Both the position numbers and the translations under genes were made by a program. The notes under the pieces are model-generated. The model ran no database searches, had not been told where the DNA came from, and worked only from the letters and a program-made list of their open reading frames with translations. DNA of 64,000 bases from Pseudopithomyces maydicus (lineage: Eukaryota; Ascomycota; Dothideomycetes; Pleosporales; Didymosphaeriaceae), in contig JANTUC010000005.1 in assembly GCA_026873275.1 (NCBI GenBank), positions 1,116,001 to 1,180,000 on the forward strand, read 5' to 3'. Each line of letters opens with the position of its first letter. Positions within the stretch are counted from its first letter, which is position 1. Below, piece after piece: positions 23,778-34,480 of the stretch.

Positions 23778-25411
23778 ATGGACGAATACGACGAATTCGA
23801 GCAGTCTCACCAAACCAATGCATTGTTCTCTCGTACCGCATTTTTGAAGCTGAATAACTCTGACCTGTACTACAAGCTATCAGGTCTCATCATATCATTC
23901 GCTGCCATCGGTCACGTAGAGACGGCATCGCGCCTTCTTTCAAAATTGAATCAACATGACAGATTCCACAGCCAGCACATCCAGCTGCGTTCACTATGGT
24001 TTCTTTGGGATAGCCTGGGAGAATGGCCTGCAGGGGAGAAGCAAAGAGTTTACGACTTGTTACGAGACGGGCGCAACAAAGATCAAGAGTCCCGGGCAGA
24101 AGATGAAGAACCAATCAGAAAGTCTGCTCGGATCCAAGAAAAGCAAAACGAAAATATCACTGATGAAGACATCGAGAGCAAGCTCCAGGAACTAGCTATA
24201 TCCCATAGCAAGCTATGGTGGTATCCGTCAAAGTGTGACGGAAAGCCTAGCCCCTTCGATTCGGAGCCATCTACCCAAGATAAATGTGCTACCGTGCGTG
24301 AGATCATAGATTTTTTGAGGAGACGGAAGAGAAATTATCAAATGATGAACATACTGGGGCTGCGACCATGGATGCACATTCTGGACTTGTCACCGCTCTC
24401 GATCTGACCTTATCCATAGAAGCCAATGATTCATCAAATAAGTCTGCACCCTCGTCTGCAGAAATTCTCGCTCTAATATCAAAGCGTTTGAACAAACACC
24501 CGAATATGGAGCCACTTTTCCAGTCTCGACGTGCATGGGGTCTCCTCCAACACGGCGCCCTAGCTGATGCACTCAATCTTGATAGCGAGAAGCTCGAAAA
24601 TTTCACTCAACAACTGGAGTCCGTTCTTGATGAGCGCTTCAAAATCGGACGGTTGATACTTCAAGACCTTCCTATACGCAAGCTCCTCGACCAAATTCAA
24701 CACAACGGCTTCAATTTGCGTGATTCTCGGGATCACGCACCCCCAGACTCCAAGTACAAGGAAACCTTCTTCCAAACGCCGGTTACCGACTCGGAGATTG
24801 CTGATGCCGAAGCTTCATTGGGAATAAACCTCCCAGACGACTATAAAAGTTTTCTTCGCGAGAGTAACGGCTTCGGTCCACTGTATAATGGAATTTTGTA
24901 CGAGCCTCCTCTACATAGCCTCGAGGATATTCGTTGGATTACTGATGAGGAGGACTATTTCACGGGACTACTCTTCGATCCTGTGTGCGAAAAAGAAACT
25001 GGAAATGCGCAATCCGATACTATGATTGGGAAGACGATCGAAATAGGCACTTATGATATCGACAATACGTGGTTGGTTCCACCCAGCAATGTAGCGGAAT
25101 ACAAGAATTGGGTAAAGCGTACTTTGGACAGGGATGATGTAGAGGTAGAGAGGAAGGAGAAGGTACGGAAGCAGTTGATAGATTTCGCAGGGAGTGAAGA
25201 TGCATTCTGGGCACTGGACTGGATATGCGTGACATGGGCTGCTGGTGGCGCGGCTATGTTCGAGTATTGGCCAAGTTTCAGAGCGTATCTAACCGAGATG
25301 GCAGAGAAGGGAGATGTTGGAAGAGAAGAAAAGGATCTGTTGGGCCGTAGAGATGAATGGTGGCTATATGCTTTTGTCGACAATCCCGAGGGTGAAAAAG
25401 AGAGTGAATGA
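23778..25411 (+). CDS. SMI1/KNR4 (SUKH) domain protein, frame break near 24311
   Basis: One long protein is split over two frames. The first part (23778 onwards, MDEYDEFEQSHQTNALF) is helical, with IISFAAIGHVETASRLLSKL resembling a repeat-like scaffold. The second part carries the SMI1/KNR4 motif VTDSEIADAEASLGINLPDDYKSFL (written here in pieces: VTDSEIADAEASL, GINLPDDYKSFL) with RESNGFG, about residue 309, and ends EGEKESE. SMI1/KNR4 proteins in fungi link cell-wall synthesis and signalling. The two frames can be joined by a one-base addition in the T6 run at 24311-24316, giving REIIDFFEETEEKLSNDEH, or by a 77-bp intron 24233-24309 with a weak donor (GTGTGA), giving 518 residues. I favour the single-base explanation because the reading it makes is smoother. 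Confidence 0.75.
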
Positions 25412-25703
25412 GAAATTTGTTAGGCTGGTAACATGTTCTCCTATATCCATTAATGATCTTGTCAATGGCTCTACTTCTCGAAAATCATCCAGCTTTAACA
25501 ACAGATTGCTCTTATTTTCAACATTGGACACGCTACTATCCTCAAAAGCACAGAAACAATTTGAAAATATGCACGGATTCGTCACGCTACCAGTCGGCAG
25601 GTTCCGGCTCCATAGTTCCTGAACTGACACATCAAATTGAATATGCAAATTCCATACCTCCAGTATGAATTCGGTTCTAGAAATCAGCACCTTGATCCTC
25701 CCA

Positions 25704-27447
25704 CTATGCCAGAGAATCCATTCGTCTCCCCGTCTCCCCTTCCTCCCTTATAATTCTCGCTTTCTCTTGATCCCTAGCCTCAATCACCGCCGGAAACGGT
25801 AACGGCTTCGGATTCGGCGTAGGCTCGTACTTGATATCCAAGGGGACCTCCATATTCGTCAACGGGTTAACCTTTTTCTTGATGTTGAACGCCCACGCCA
25901 GCCTTGCCAACATGATCGCCAAGGTTCGCTCGGTGAAGTGTGTACCAGGACAGGCGCGCCGGCCATATCCGAAGGAGGCGTAGTTCGAGAGGTTGGGATA
26001 GGTGGTCAACGGCTCTTTGTATGTTGGGTAGGCGGGATCGAGCCAGCGAGCGGGGTTGTAGACGGGGCCGTCTGGGTAGAGAATGGGATCGGAGAGGATG
26101 GAGCTGGGAGGTTGATATTAGTATGGAAGATGTCGCTTGGGTCATGTCATATGACGGAGGACAACGTACCTGTAGTTCGCATGAAGGATCGTACCCTCTG
26201 GAATGAAATTGCCCTCGTAGAAATCGTCCTTCTCCAGCTTATGCGGAATTCCAAGTTCTGCAACGATGGATCGGTAGCGGATTCCCTCTTTCATGACTGC
26301 CCGTACAGTGGGTAGTTTCGGCAAGTCATAGAATCGAGGCAGTCTTTCCTTGCCCACAACTGCGTCTACTTCTTCTTGAACCTTGCGCTGCCACTCAGGA
26401 TACTCCATCATGTTGATTATGTACCCCATCAGCGCATTATATGGAGAGCGCGTCCCTGCGCTCAGAAACGTCATGAAGATCCACGCACCATGCTCTTCCG
26501 AAACGTCGAAATCATCAATGTGCTCTAGGAACCATTTCTGCAGCGATTCCGGTGCGGTGCCTCTCTTGATATTCTCCTTCAAGTCACCCCTGATGATATC
26601 GATGATGTTTTGAATGCGTGCAAGGTACGCCCTCAGCGTCTTGTTCGATGGAACAAGCCAATCAGGCGCGTGTAACAGTGCTGGCCATATGTTGCAAGCA
26701 AACTTGTCGGGCCGGAATGCATTGAGAATTTCATCCGTATTCTTGATCGACTCTTGTACGATGAAATCGTTGATGTTCTGGAGTCTGCGACCGAGACCTA
26801 CGCGAAATATGACACCATAAGCATAGCGTTCTACATGATTGGAGAAGTTTTCGGGGCTGTTGAGTAGATCGAGGAGAGTGTATGTGGTTTCAAGCTCGAT
26901 TTTAGGTTCGTAGCGGGCGGTCGCGGGAGCAGAAAGGATGGCGTGAATCAGTCTGCGATGGTGACGCCAGGTATCTAAAACAACAGATAAGTATCCATGG
27001 CAACAACCGCATATTTCAGATAGTTTACCTGAACGATCCATGACGGCCGTTACCCGGCCCTTCGATATGCCATCTGCGACAGCTGTAGGGATGCCTCGGC
27101 CGGAATAGTGTTGACCTCGTTGAACGAATAGATCATTAGCTGCTTTGTGAGTATTCAGAACAGCTTGGTTGACACCGAGGATTCTGAATTGAACGATGTC
27201 GCCGTACTTGCGGTGCCAGTCGTTGAAAACAGGAATGAGCTGATTATCTTTTGGCATGTCAAAGATGTTGCCCAGCACAGGAATACCTGCAATTTTCAGC
27301 CTTCGTCAAGAAAATGCTTATCCTCTGCGTACCCTTGGGCCCAGGAAGAGCTCTAGCTCCATTGGTGCGTCTCAGGTACGACAGACGATTGATAATATAC
27401 AGAGCGAGTGCAGCGCCGAGAGCTACAAAAACAAGAGTACTAATCAT
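25704..27447 (-). CDS. Cytochrome P450 monooxygenase
   Basis: ER-anchored haem monooxygenase. Exons 27447-27333, 27286-27029, 26974-26170 and 26103-25704 give 525 residues. An N-terminal membrane anchor (MISTLVFVALGAALALYII) and proline hinge ALPGPKGIPVLGNI are present. The K helix has the E-x-x-R pair in KEGIRYRS, and the haem loop is FGYGRRACPGTHF with the axial Cys. The I helix reads FLSAGTRSPYNAL where most P450s have AG-x-D/E-T-T/S, so the usual acid-alcohol pair is absent. Overall it resembles the O-methylsterigmatocystin-oxidoreductase-like (CYP64/CYP620-type) group. The substrate is unknown. It lies beside an SDR gene on the same strand, a common pairing in small secondary-metabolism or detoxification sets, but no backbone synthase is in the window. 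Confidence 0.92.
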
Positions 27448-28218
27448 GATAGGAGTGCTTTTTATGTTGTTTTGATGTCCAATGCAATACTTGATAGATT
27501 GTGTATAAGGACAAGGAAATCAATCTAACGGTCCGACCTTTGAAGTCTAGTGATTACATATATTTATATGATCATTGAGTAAGGTGAATTCACGCCAACA
27601 GTCAGCTGAAGTTTAAAAGTATGGCCAGAGAGAGTCTAATACGAAAGGGGGTAGTTTCGTCCCATTTCGAGTATCACCTTGGTCTAGAATTATCAGAAAT
27701 AAACAACGAGGCGCGGAATTGCGTCGCAAAGTCTCATATGGAGGAGGTGTAAGTGTCCGCAAAAGTCTCCGATAGGTATTCATTTGCGATTTGCGACCCG
27801 ATACAGATCTTTTTTAAGGCATCCTGATCCTCCTATGGCACTGGCGCTTACAATACTACACATGCCAGTATAGCCCCCAAACTTATGCTTGTTCAGTGAT
27901 TTAGTCAATTCAATTTTGATGATGAGATGGCTGATGTGGATATTCACACACAAAAGCTGATGTCGTAGAAATCGTCTTGCAAAGTGTCCCAATAACGCCC
28001 TAATATTTAGCGCTTATGTCACTACCAGTACCTTAAACTCCATATTATTTTGTATCGATATTTACAGTCAATTCATCCAGTCTATCTATGACGCGAGAAC
28101 ACAGATAGGCTTTACGGTCACATGAAACTTTGATGTTACACCTGCCAAAGCATTTGAATGGTGTTCCCTGACATTGGAAGTCTATCTTGAAGGCCATATA
28201 TCCATCCCTCTGTCGGTT
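27448..28218. other. Intergenic, P450 promoter and SDR 3' flank
   Basis: 771 bp, AT-rich in places. No gene recognised. Confidence 0.5.
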
Positions 28219-29371
28219 TCATGTGGGAATCGGGAACTCTTTATCCACCAATGTTTCGCTCAACTTCCAGAGCTTTTCTGGTCCCTCTGGATCCTTCATC
28301 CACTTCTCGGGCGTATCCTCAACCTGGCAATCTGCCAAATACGCCCCATTCTGATCTGCACGCTTGTGTCAGCAAACGAAACAAGGAACTACGTAGTTGT
28401 ACTAGAAATTGCTCACCCGCGATGGAAGGCTCAAAAGCTGCCACAATCGTCGTACTGACGCCCTGTCCTAGTGTTTTCCACTTCAATTTCTCCGAGTCCA
28501 ACAGATTTCCATCTTTATCCATGAAGCCTAAAACAAGTTCAATCAGCCCAGTTGTCTCTCAATCTTGTTCAACCCAACGTACCAAAAGTTTTCAAGTCGT
28601 CTTTCGCATGATGCCCCAGATTAGTCCAGATCCCACCCGGATGTACTCCATACGCCTTCAGCCCCTTGTGACCATAGCGATGAGCGAGACCACGAGCGTA
28701 GAGTATATTAGCGGACTTTGACTGTCCGTAGGCCGCCCACTTCTGATACTGCTTGCCTCCCTCAAAATTGTAGTCATCAAAACGGACAGGTCCACCCTTG
28801 TACCCATTGCTCGATAAATTGACCTACGCAATGATTAGCATATAAGTACCCCATGCGAAAACAAACAAACCCCCAGCAAAGAAATCAAAATAAAGCTTAC
28901 CACTCTAGGACTCTGTGATTCCAAAATCTTCCCCATCACAAGCTGTGTAAAAAGAAAATGCCCAATGTGATTCGTCCCAAACTGCGTCTCAATCCCATCT
29001 CCCGTCAGCGCAAACGGCGTCGCCATGATGCCCGCATTATTCACCACCACATCGATACTCGGCACATCCTCCCACCCGTTCACCTCCGCAGCCGCACTCC
29101 TTACCTTCTTCAGATCCCCCAGATCGAGCACGAGCTGGCGGACGGCTGTCCCAGGCGCCGCCTTGTTCACTTCAGCCTCTGCCTGTTCTAGCTTCTCTTT
29201 TGAGCGCCCAGCTAAGATTATGAGCTTGGGGTTACGTAGTGCGATCACGCGTGCGGTCTCCAGCCCGAGACCTCCGGGTGAGACACCTGTGACGATGACT
29301 GTTTTGCCTTTGATGTGCTGCGCAAGCGCTGTGGTGGCTTCCTCGCCTGTAGTGCCCCATCCGAATACCAT
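28219..29371 (-). CDS. Short-chain dehydrogenase/reductase (retinol dehydrogenase-like)
   Basis: NAD(P)-dependent oxidoreductase. Exons 29371-28901, 28823-28583, 28527-28417 and 28355-28219 give 319 residues. The Rossmann start is TVIVTGVSPGGLGLETARV (TGxxxGxG), followed by the NNAGIMATPF motif and the catalytic YxxxK, WAAYGQSKSANILYA, with the upstream Ser in VNLSSNGYK. The C-terminal VHPGGIWTNLGHH follows the cofactor loop. This is the WW-oxidoreductase/retinol-dehydrogenase-like group common in fungi. Substrate unknown. ATG 29371 (MVFGWGTTGEEATT) is preferred to an upstream in-frame start, because the segment before it (KYSQHSYLT) looks non-conserved. Confidence 0.92.
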
Positions 29372-30249
29372 GGTGAGGTAGCTGTGTTGACTATACTTGG
29401 ATATCACAACGCCAGGTTTGATTTGCCGAAGCAGAATTCTTTTCAGGGTTGGATTATCTTTCTAATTCTACAATTTTGGGGATGAATTTGTGTATGTGCT
29501 CACAGCATATATAGACCGCTAGAAATGTCTTCAGTACGTACTATCTTGGCACTTCGCTCCCCACCTTGGCACGTCTATTTTGCGGGCCGCCCCGGTGGTC
29601 TTTTTCCGAACACACGCGGTTCCGCCTCTTCGTGGATCGCATAGCACTATTTTGGGGCCGGACGGTTTCCTGGTAGTTATCTAGCGAGGGTGTATATCAA
29701 TGGTCTCACGTCAAGTGGTCGGATTCGAACAGTATCTGGGGACACTGTGAGTCTCTCAATAGTTACAATTGCAATGGCAGTTTGATTTCGTGTTGCACAA
29801 ATGCACTTCAAAAGTCAGGACAGTATCCACTACGTTACTAGGGCCGATTCTCCCAGTAGAACGAAAAGGCATCCTCATGCCTGGCACCAAGCCACCTGCT
29901 AGCTGAGCAGAGCTAGCTACTCATCCTTCTTAACCGACGCCTAAGGAGATCATGCCCGAATTCTATCCATCTCGCCAAACAGACGGCGAAACATAGACCC
30001 TGAAATTTTCAAATCCATAAAAACCTAGTCGAAAAGCCCAGAAAAATTGCTGGGGTATTCGCATTCGAAGAAAGTAAATCTGGTCATAACCCAAGGTGCC
30101 AACATATCGTATCACTTCATCATTTCGTAGTCGTCGACCAGGCTGCAAAGACACAAAAGATGACGTACACCCCTATCCGCCGAGCTCCTATCATGATGCA
30201 AGGTAGCCGGAGCCTGAACATGTGCAAATACGTGCACAGTGTGGACCAA
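29372..30249. other. Intergenic, SDR promoter
   Basis: 878 bp with no recognised gene, RNA or repeat. Confidence 0.5.
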
Positions 30250-32187
30250 TCAATAGTCTGGATCTTCGTTTCGTGGTTTGTACATGATGGTCGTAAGGAA
30301 CTGACGAAACGTTAGAGGAGGTACGCAAGTAGGATTGCATGGCTGCGTGACATACCTTCTGCTTGTACCGCGTCGTCGCACTTGTAGCGAGGATATTATC
30401 CTTGATACTGCTCGTCGCAAGATGATTCAAGACAGTGTGATTGGGCATGATCAACACACTGCTGTCGTCCTTCATCGGAGTTGTCCCGTTCAATATACTT
30501 TTACTAAGGAACATGGGAAGCGTGGGTGGCGTGGGAAGGTTGCCACCGGCCGCGTTCGCCCGTGCGAAACGTCGCGAATCCTCGGGCGCATCCAGATCCA
30601 ACAAATACCGAGGTATGCTCTGGTGATACTTCTTGGGGGCTGGCGCTGGTATCTTCGGTTTCGGCTCAGGCACGGGTTTCTTCACGGGGGCAAGCTCAGG
30701 CGTGGCGGGCTGCACTTGCGGGGGTGCGGCTGCTGGTCTTGAACGGGAGCGGGAGCGGCTTCTGACTTGTTCGGCTCGTCCTTGGTATCGACGTCCGTCT
30801 TGGGGATATCGTCACACGAAACCTCGAGATAGTTGACCAGGATGTTGGTGTAGTCAACCGCGGTGGGCAGCTTGTCAGAGGTCCGCATGTCGTTGTCGAC
30901 GATGAACATGAGGTGATGGGTGCCGGGGGTGATGTGGACGTAGGCAGAAAGGACATCCTTCTTAGTGCTGGGACCACTGTGGAGGGGGTCATGTCAGTAT
31001 GTCGGTGTGCAGTGTAACCCTCGAAAAGGACGCGTCAGGGAGGTAGCAGAGGCTGCAAATGCAAGCCTCGCAAAAGGGCAGGGAGCACGGGTGGCTGGGT
31101 CTCAGGAGCGCGGCACGGGGAGCGGCAGCCACACGGGTAGTGGCAGGCTGGCGGGAGGCGATGCGCCCAAGCTCTGAAACGGGCTCACAGCCTAGGGTGG
31201 ACAGGCGTGGATGGAGGTGCAAGGACGTGGATGTTGGACTTACTTTGGATGCAGCTTGAACTTCCTCTCCCAGCCGGCAAAGGTGCCGGTCACGTAGACA
31301 CGCTCGCCGGGCCCCTCCCACTCTATCAGGGTGGGCACGGTGACCTGGCCCTGGGGGCCCTTGAACTCGTCGGCCAGGTCGTCGTCGTCCTGGGTGCGGT
31401 CGCTGAGCATGGAGGAGCGGCGCGGCAGGGCGCCCTCGATCTCGTCATGGTTTATGGGGCTGGTGATGTCGGCGGGCGAGATGATGGGCGAGCCAGGGCC
31501 GACGGGCTCCTCCTCGATGGGCAGCGGCAGGCGGGGCGGGCGGCTGTAGTGGGACGAGGGCACGATGAAGGAGGCATCCTGGGGCTCGAGGGAGGCCGGG
31601 TCGTCTGGGACGGGGCGGTGGTCGTCGCGGTTGGGGTGGGGCACGGGCAGCGGCCTGGTGATGGGCGAGGGCAGCGGCTTCTCGGGTGCAGACCTGTCGT
31701 CGGGCGGGTGGTGGTGCTTGGGCTTAGGCGGGGTGTGGTCGCGGAGTCCCTGGTGTTGGGGCTGCTGCTGGGGCTGGGGCTGGTGGTGGTGGTGCTTGTT
31801 GGGGCGGCTCTGCTCGTTGCCCATCTTCTCCTGCGAGGCCGACTTGAAGTTGTCCTGGGCGGCGCGGAGCGTGTCTGCGACCTGGCCGGTGGTGGAGATG
31901 GTCGCAGACCGTCCTCGAGAGCGGGGCCGTGCGGTCAGCGAGGCACCTGAAGCACTCTCTAGCGAGGCCAGTGGCTCTGCGGCCTTCCTGTCAAAGACGT
32001 TGCTGAGCGCCTGGATGGACTCTCTGCGCCGCGGGTTGTACTGCTGCGCCTGCGACGGCTGCTGCTGCTGGGGGCGGTCGTGGTGGTGCGCGTGGGCATG
32101 TGATGAGGTCACGCTCGCGACGGGGCTCTGCGGGTTGGAGCCCGCGCGCGAGGACGGCTGAGACGACGACGACGGTTGGTTGCCCAT
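30250..32187 (-). CDS. GAL83: AMPK/Snf1 complex beta subunit (Gal83/Sip2 type), frame break in exon 2
   Basis: Scaffold of the glucose-sensing Snf1 kinase complex. Exons 32187-31244, 30976-30356 and 30300-30250. The N-terminus MGNQPSS is a likely N-myristoylation signal. A long His/Gln/Pro-rich disordered region follows. The CBM48 glycogen-binding domain starts VPTLIEWEGPGERVYVTGTF, continues across a 267-bp intron and runs to the LPTAVDYTNILVNYLEV strand. The C-terminal ASC domain is YHQSIPRYLLDLD, PPTLPMFLSKSILNGTTP, DDSSVLIMPNHTVLNHL and TRYKQKFLTTIMYKP. Between the two domains the frame slips once (30757-30805). One extra base, for example in the GGGG run at 30802-30805, makes DDIPQDGRRYQG...RSRSRSRPAAAPPQVQP continuous. 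Exon 2 is 621 bp where 622 is needed, agreeing with one missing base. Confidence 0.9.
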
Positions 32188-32642
32188 CGTGCAGAGGCGC
32201 GTACACGCGTGGGAGAGAGGCCGGGTGCGGTTCGTGCCATCCAGAAGCAATTCAAACCCACCCACGCCCGCAAGCCCGCCATGCAGCCTGCAGACGAGAC
32301 GAGTGCCGGCACCGATCTGCACCTGCGCACAGGCCATGCCATCGTAGGTACACCACCGTGCCAGGTGCAGTGCCCAGGTGTGCTAGGCTCAGCTCAGTCT
32401 GGAGGCTGCTTGCTCAGGTGCTATGCTAGGTGCTAGGCTCTAGCAGTGCCTAACCGCGGACCGGTACACTGTGGCTACCAGTGCAGTGTCCACAGTCCAC
32501 TGTGGTGTCCACCCAGCCACTGCCGCCGTGCATGTTGGAACTGCCGTCTGGAGACACCGTCATGGGCCCCTGCCCCAGCTGGAGCCCTAGCCTAGCATTC
32601 ACTCCCAGGTGCTGCATCCCACCATCCACATCGCAGCCCACC
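32188..32642. other. Divergent AMPK beta/membrane protein promoter
   Basis: 455 bp, GC-rich, with short GTGCTAGG/CACTGTGG near-repeats around 32350-32520. No gene. Confidence 0.5.
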
Positions 32643-33182
32643 ATGGCCGACCCCCGCGCCATCCTCTCTGCCCTGCTGCTCTGTCTCTGGTGGCCCGCAA
32701 GCAGGCTCGTCTCCGCAATTGCCGTCGTCCTCGCTCCTTTCTGGGCACTCCTGCAATTTGTCCTGCTACCTGTCATCTACCTCGTCCACGCCGTCTGCGC
32801 CATCCTGTCCTTTCCGTTCAGACTGCACATTCTGGAGCGCATCGAAGTACGTATGTACCCACACCACAGACCATCACGTTGACCCTGCCCGCCACAGACG
32901 CTTTACGTATGGGTTGGCGTTGCAGCCCTCATCGGCGGCATTGCTGGCGGCATTCTTTTCGTCGTCTTCAGCTTTGTCACGTCGGCATTTAGGATCGACG
33001 GGGTAGCCGACCTCCAGCGCAAGAGGGAAGGCAGAACAGTCAAGGAATTCAGAGCAGCGAGACGTGGGAAGAAAGAGCCCGGCACCGGATTGCAATCAGG
33101 TCCACGCATCGACAAAGTAGCAGCGCTCCGGAGGCGAGGCCCCACAGCCCAGCCACTCTTGGAGGAGGAGTCCGAATTTTGA
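32643..33182 (+). CDS. Small conserved-looking membrane protein
   Basis: Exons 32643-32846 and 32898-33182 give 162 residues. Two or three hydrophobic segments are visible: one in residues about 5-30, one in 31-58 (LAPFWALLQFVLLPVIYLVHAV in pieces LAPFWALLQFVLL and PVIYLVHAV), and one after the intron (VWVGVAALIGGIAGGILFVVF). A basic cytosolic tail ends EEESEF. I do not recognise the family. The short glycine-rich third helix and the basic tail suggest an ER or nuclear-envelope protein, which is only a guess. The stop lies 46 bp from the stop of the convergent 7-TM gene. Confidence 0.75.
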
Positions 33183-33228
33183 CCTACGGGTGGGCTTAGT
33201 TCAAACTGCCGGTATCGTATGGAATGCA

Positions 33229-34480
33229 TCAATCCTCCCGCCACTCGTCCCTTCCACGTTGTCGTCTGATGGTGTATGATCTACCCCCTGGACGCTGCGC
33301 GACGGGAATGCCAGATCCGTTACTTGCAGAGTCCGACCCCTGCGGAAGCATCATCAACGCCCTTCCGTCGAGCTCGGTAGACCCCAGCGTCAACCAATGA
33401 ACCACACAAACGGACCATGTGACTAGGAACCATCAGCTCATCTCCCACGGATCGCCATTGTGTTGATGCGAGGTGACACGTACCGTCCAAGGTGCAGATC
33501 AAGAGGCAAATCCACCCCAACTCTTCTCCATGGAGTGGTATCAAAGCACTGAGATTGCCAACCGTCGGCATCATGACAAGTACAGACCCTGCGAGTGACT
33601 TCCACAGCAATCGTTGTATGGATTTGAAGGAGTGAAGGTTCACGATTCCCGTATCCGAATGGTTTGATCGGGCGTGGGGCACTTTGAACAGCTTCCGCAC
33701 CCCCTTCCCAGCCAGTGCATCAGGGCTTCCCGCTGTGTTGAACCGAAACAACGGCCGTAAAAGGTAGATGAAGATTCCAGTCAGGAGCACATTGATGAAG
33801 ATGTCGAACGTGAGCAACGGAATTGTCACACGGAACGGCAGCCCGATGCGGCATCTACCGTCGATATCCGAGACGTTTGCAACAGGCCAGATGAAACCGC
33901 AAATGGCGATGCTACCGAACCCAAGAACGATCAAAAGCATGCCCCAGAGCCAGATCCAGTCACGAGAACGTTTCATATAAGGTGCTCGAAGCGCGTGAGC
34001 GCGCTCAACGAGGAAGATGTACCTAACAGCTCGTTAGTAGGCGTACCATGAAGTTTGAGCAGGCAACACAAACTTACATTACAGCCTTGCAGCCGACGTA
34101 GAACACTAGGCAGATGATGATCGCGGCATGACATGCAGACTCGGTGGCTAAACCCAGGCCACTCTCAAGGATAGTTGCAGATGAAACAAAGACCATGGCA
34201 ATACAGCCAAGAACGACTACCAATACACGGGTCAACGTGATGTCCTTTGAATGCTGACTCTCCAGCTGTCTAATGCGATAACCTATATTCAGTCAAATGG
34301 TAGTTGGCAACTGTAGACCCCTGGGTAGTTCTTACCCAGCACGCCCGTCAGAAGTGACATGCACACGATCGATAAAGCGAGGCATAGAGTTCGCGACGTC
34401 ACAGACTCTCCCGGGATGACATGTCGATTCGTTCCATCCCCAGCAACTGCAGCATGTCTCGTTTGTGCGATTGCGGACAT
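33229..34480 (-). CDS. Seven-TM integral membrane protein of unknown function
   Basis: Exons 34480-34336, 34282-34078, 34022-33484 and 33422-33229 give 360 residues. About seven hydrophobic helices are seen: LCLALSIVCMSLLTGVLG, ITLTRVLVVVLGCIAMVFV, a segment ending IIICLVFYVGCKAVMYIFLVE, WLWGMLLIVLGFGSIAICGFIW, TIPLLTFDIFINVLLTGIFIYLL, SLAGSVLVMMPTVGNL and ELGWICLLICTLDVTW. All splice junctions fall in frame. The topology resembles fungal GPCR-like/Pth11-type families, but I do not see a diagnostic motif such as CFEM, so no function is assigned. The C-tail is basic (RRQRGRDEWRED). Confidence 0.78.

Noticed and set aside
29705..29735. GTTCGAATCC-like box resembling a tRNA T-loop on the minus strand
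   Set aside because: Flanks do not form a T stem and no D-arm or anticodon arm could be found.
31207..31950. 247-codon plus-strand frame opposite AMPK beta
   Set aside because: Antisense shadow of the Pro/His/Gln-rich region.
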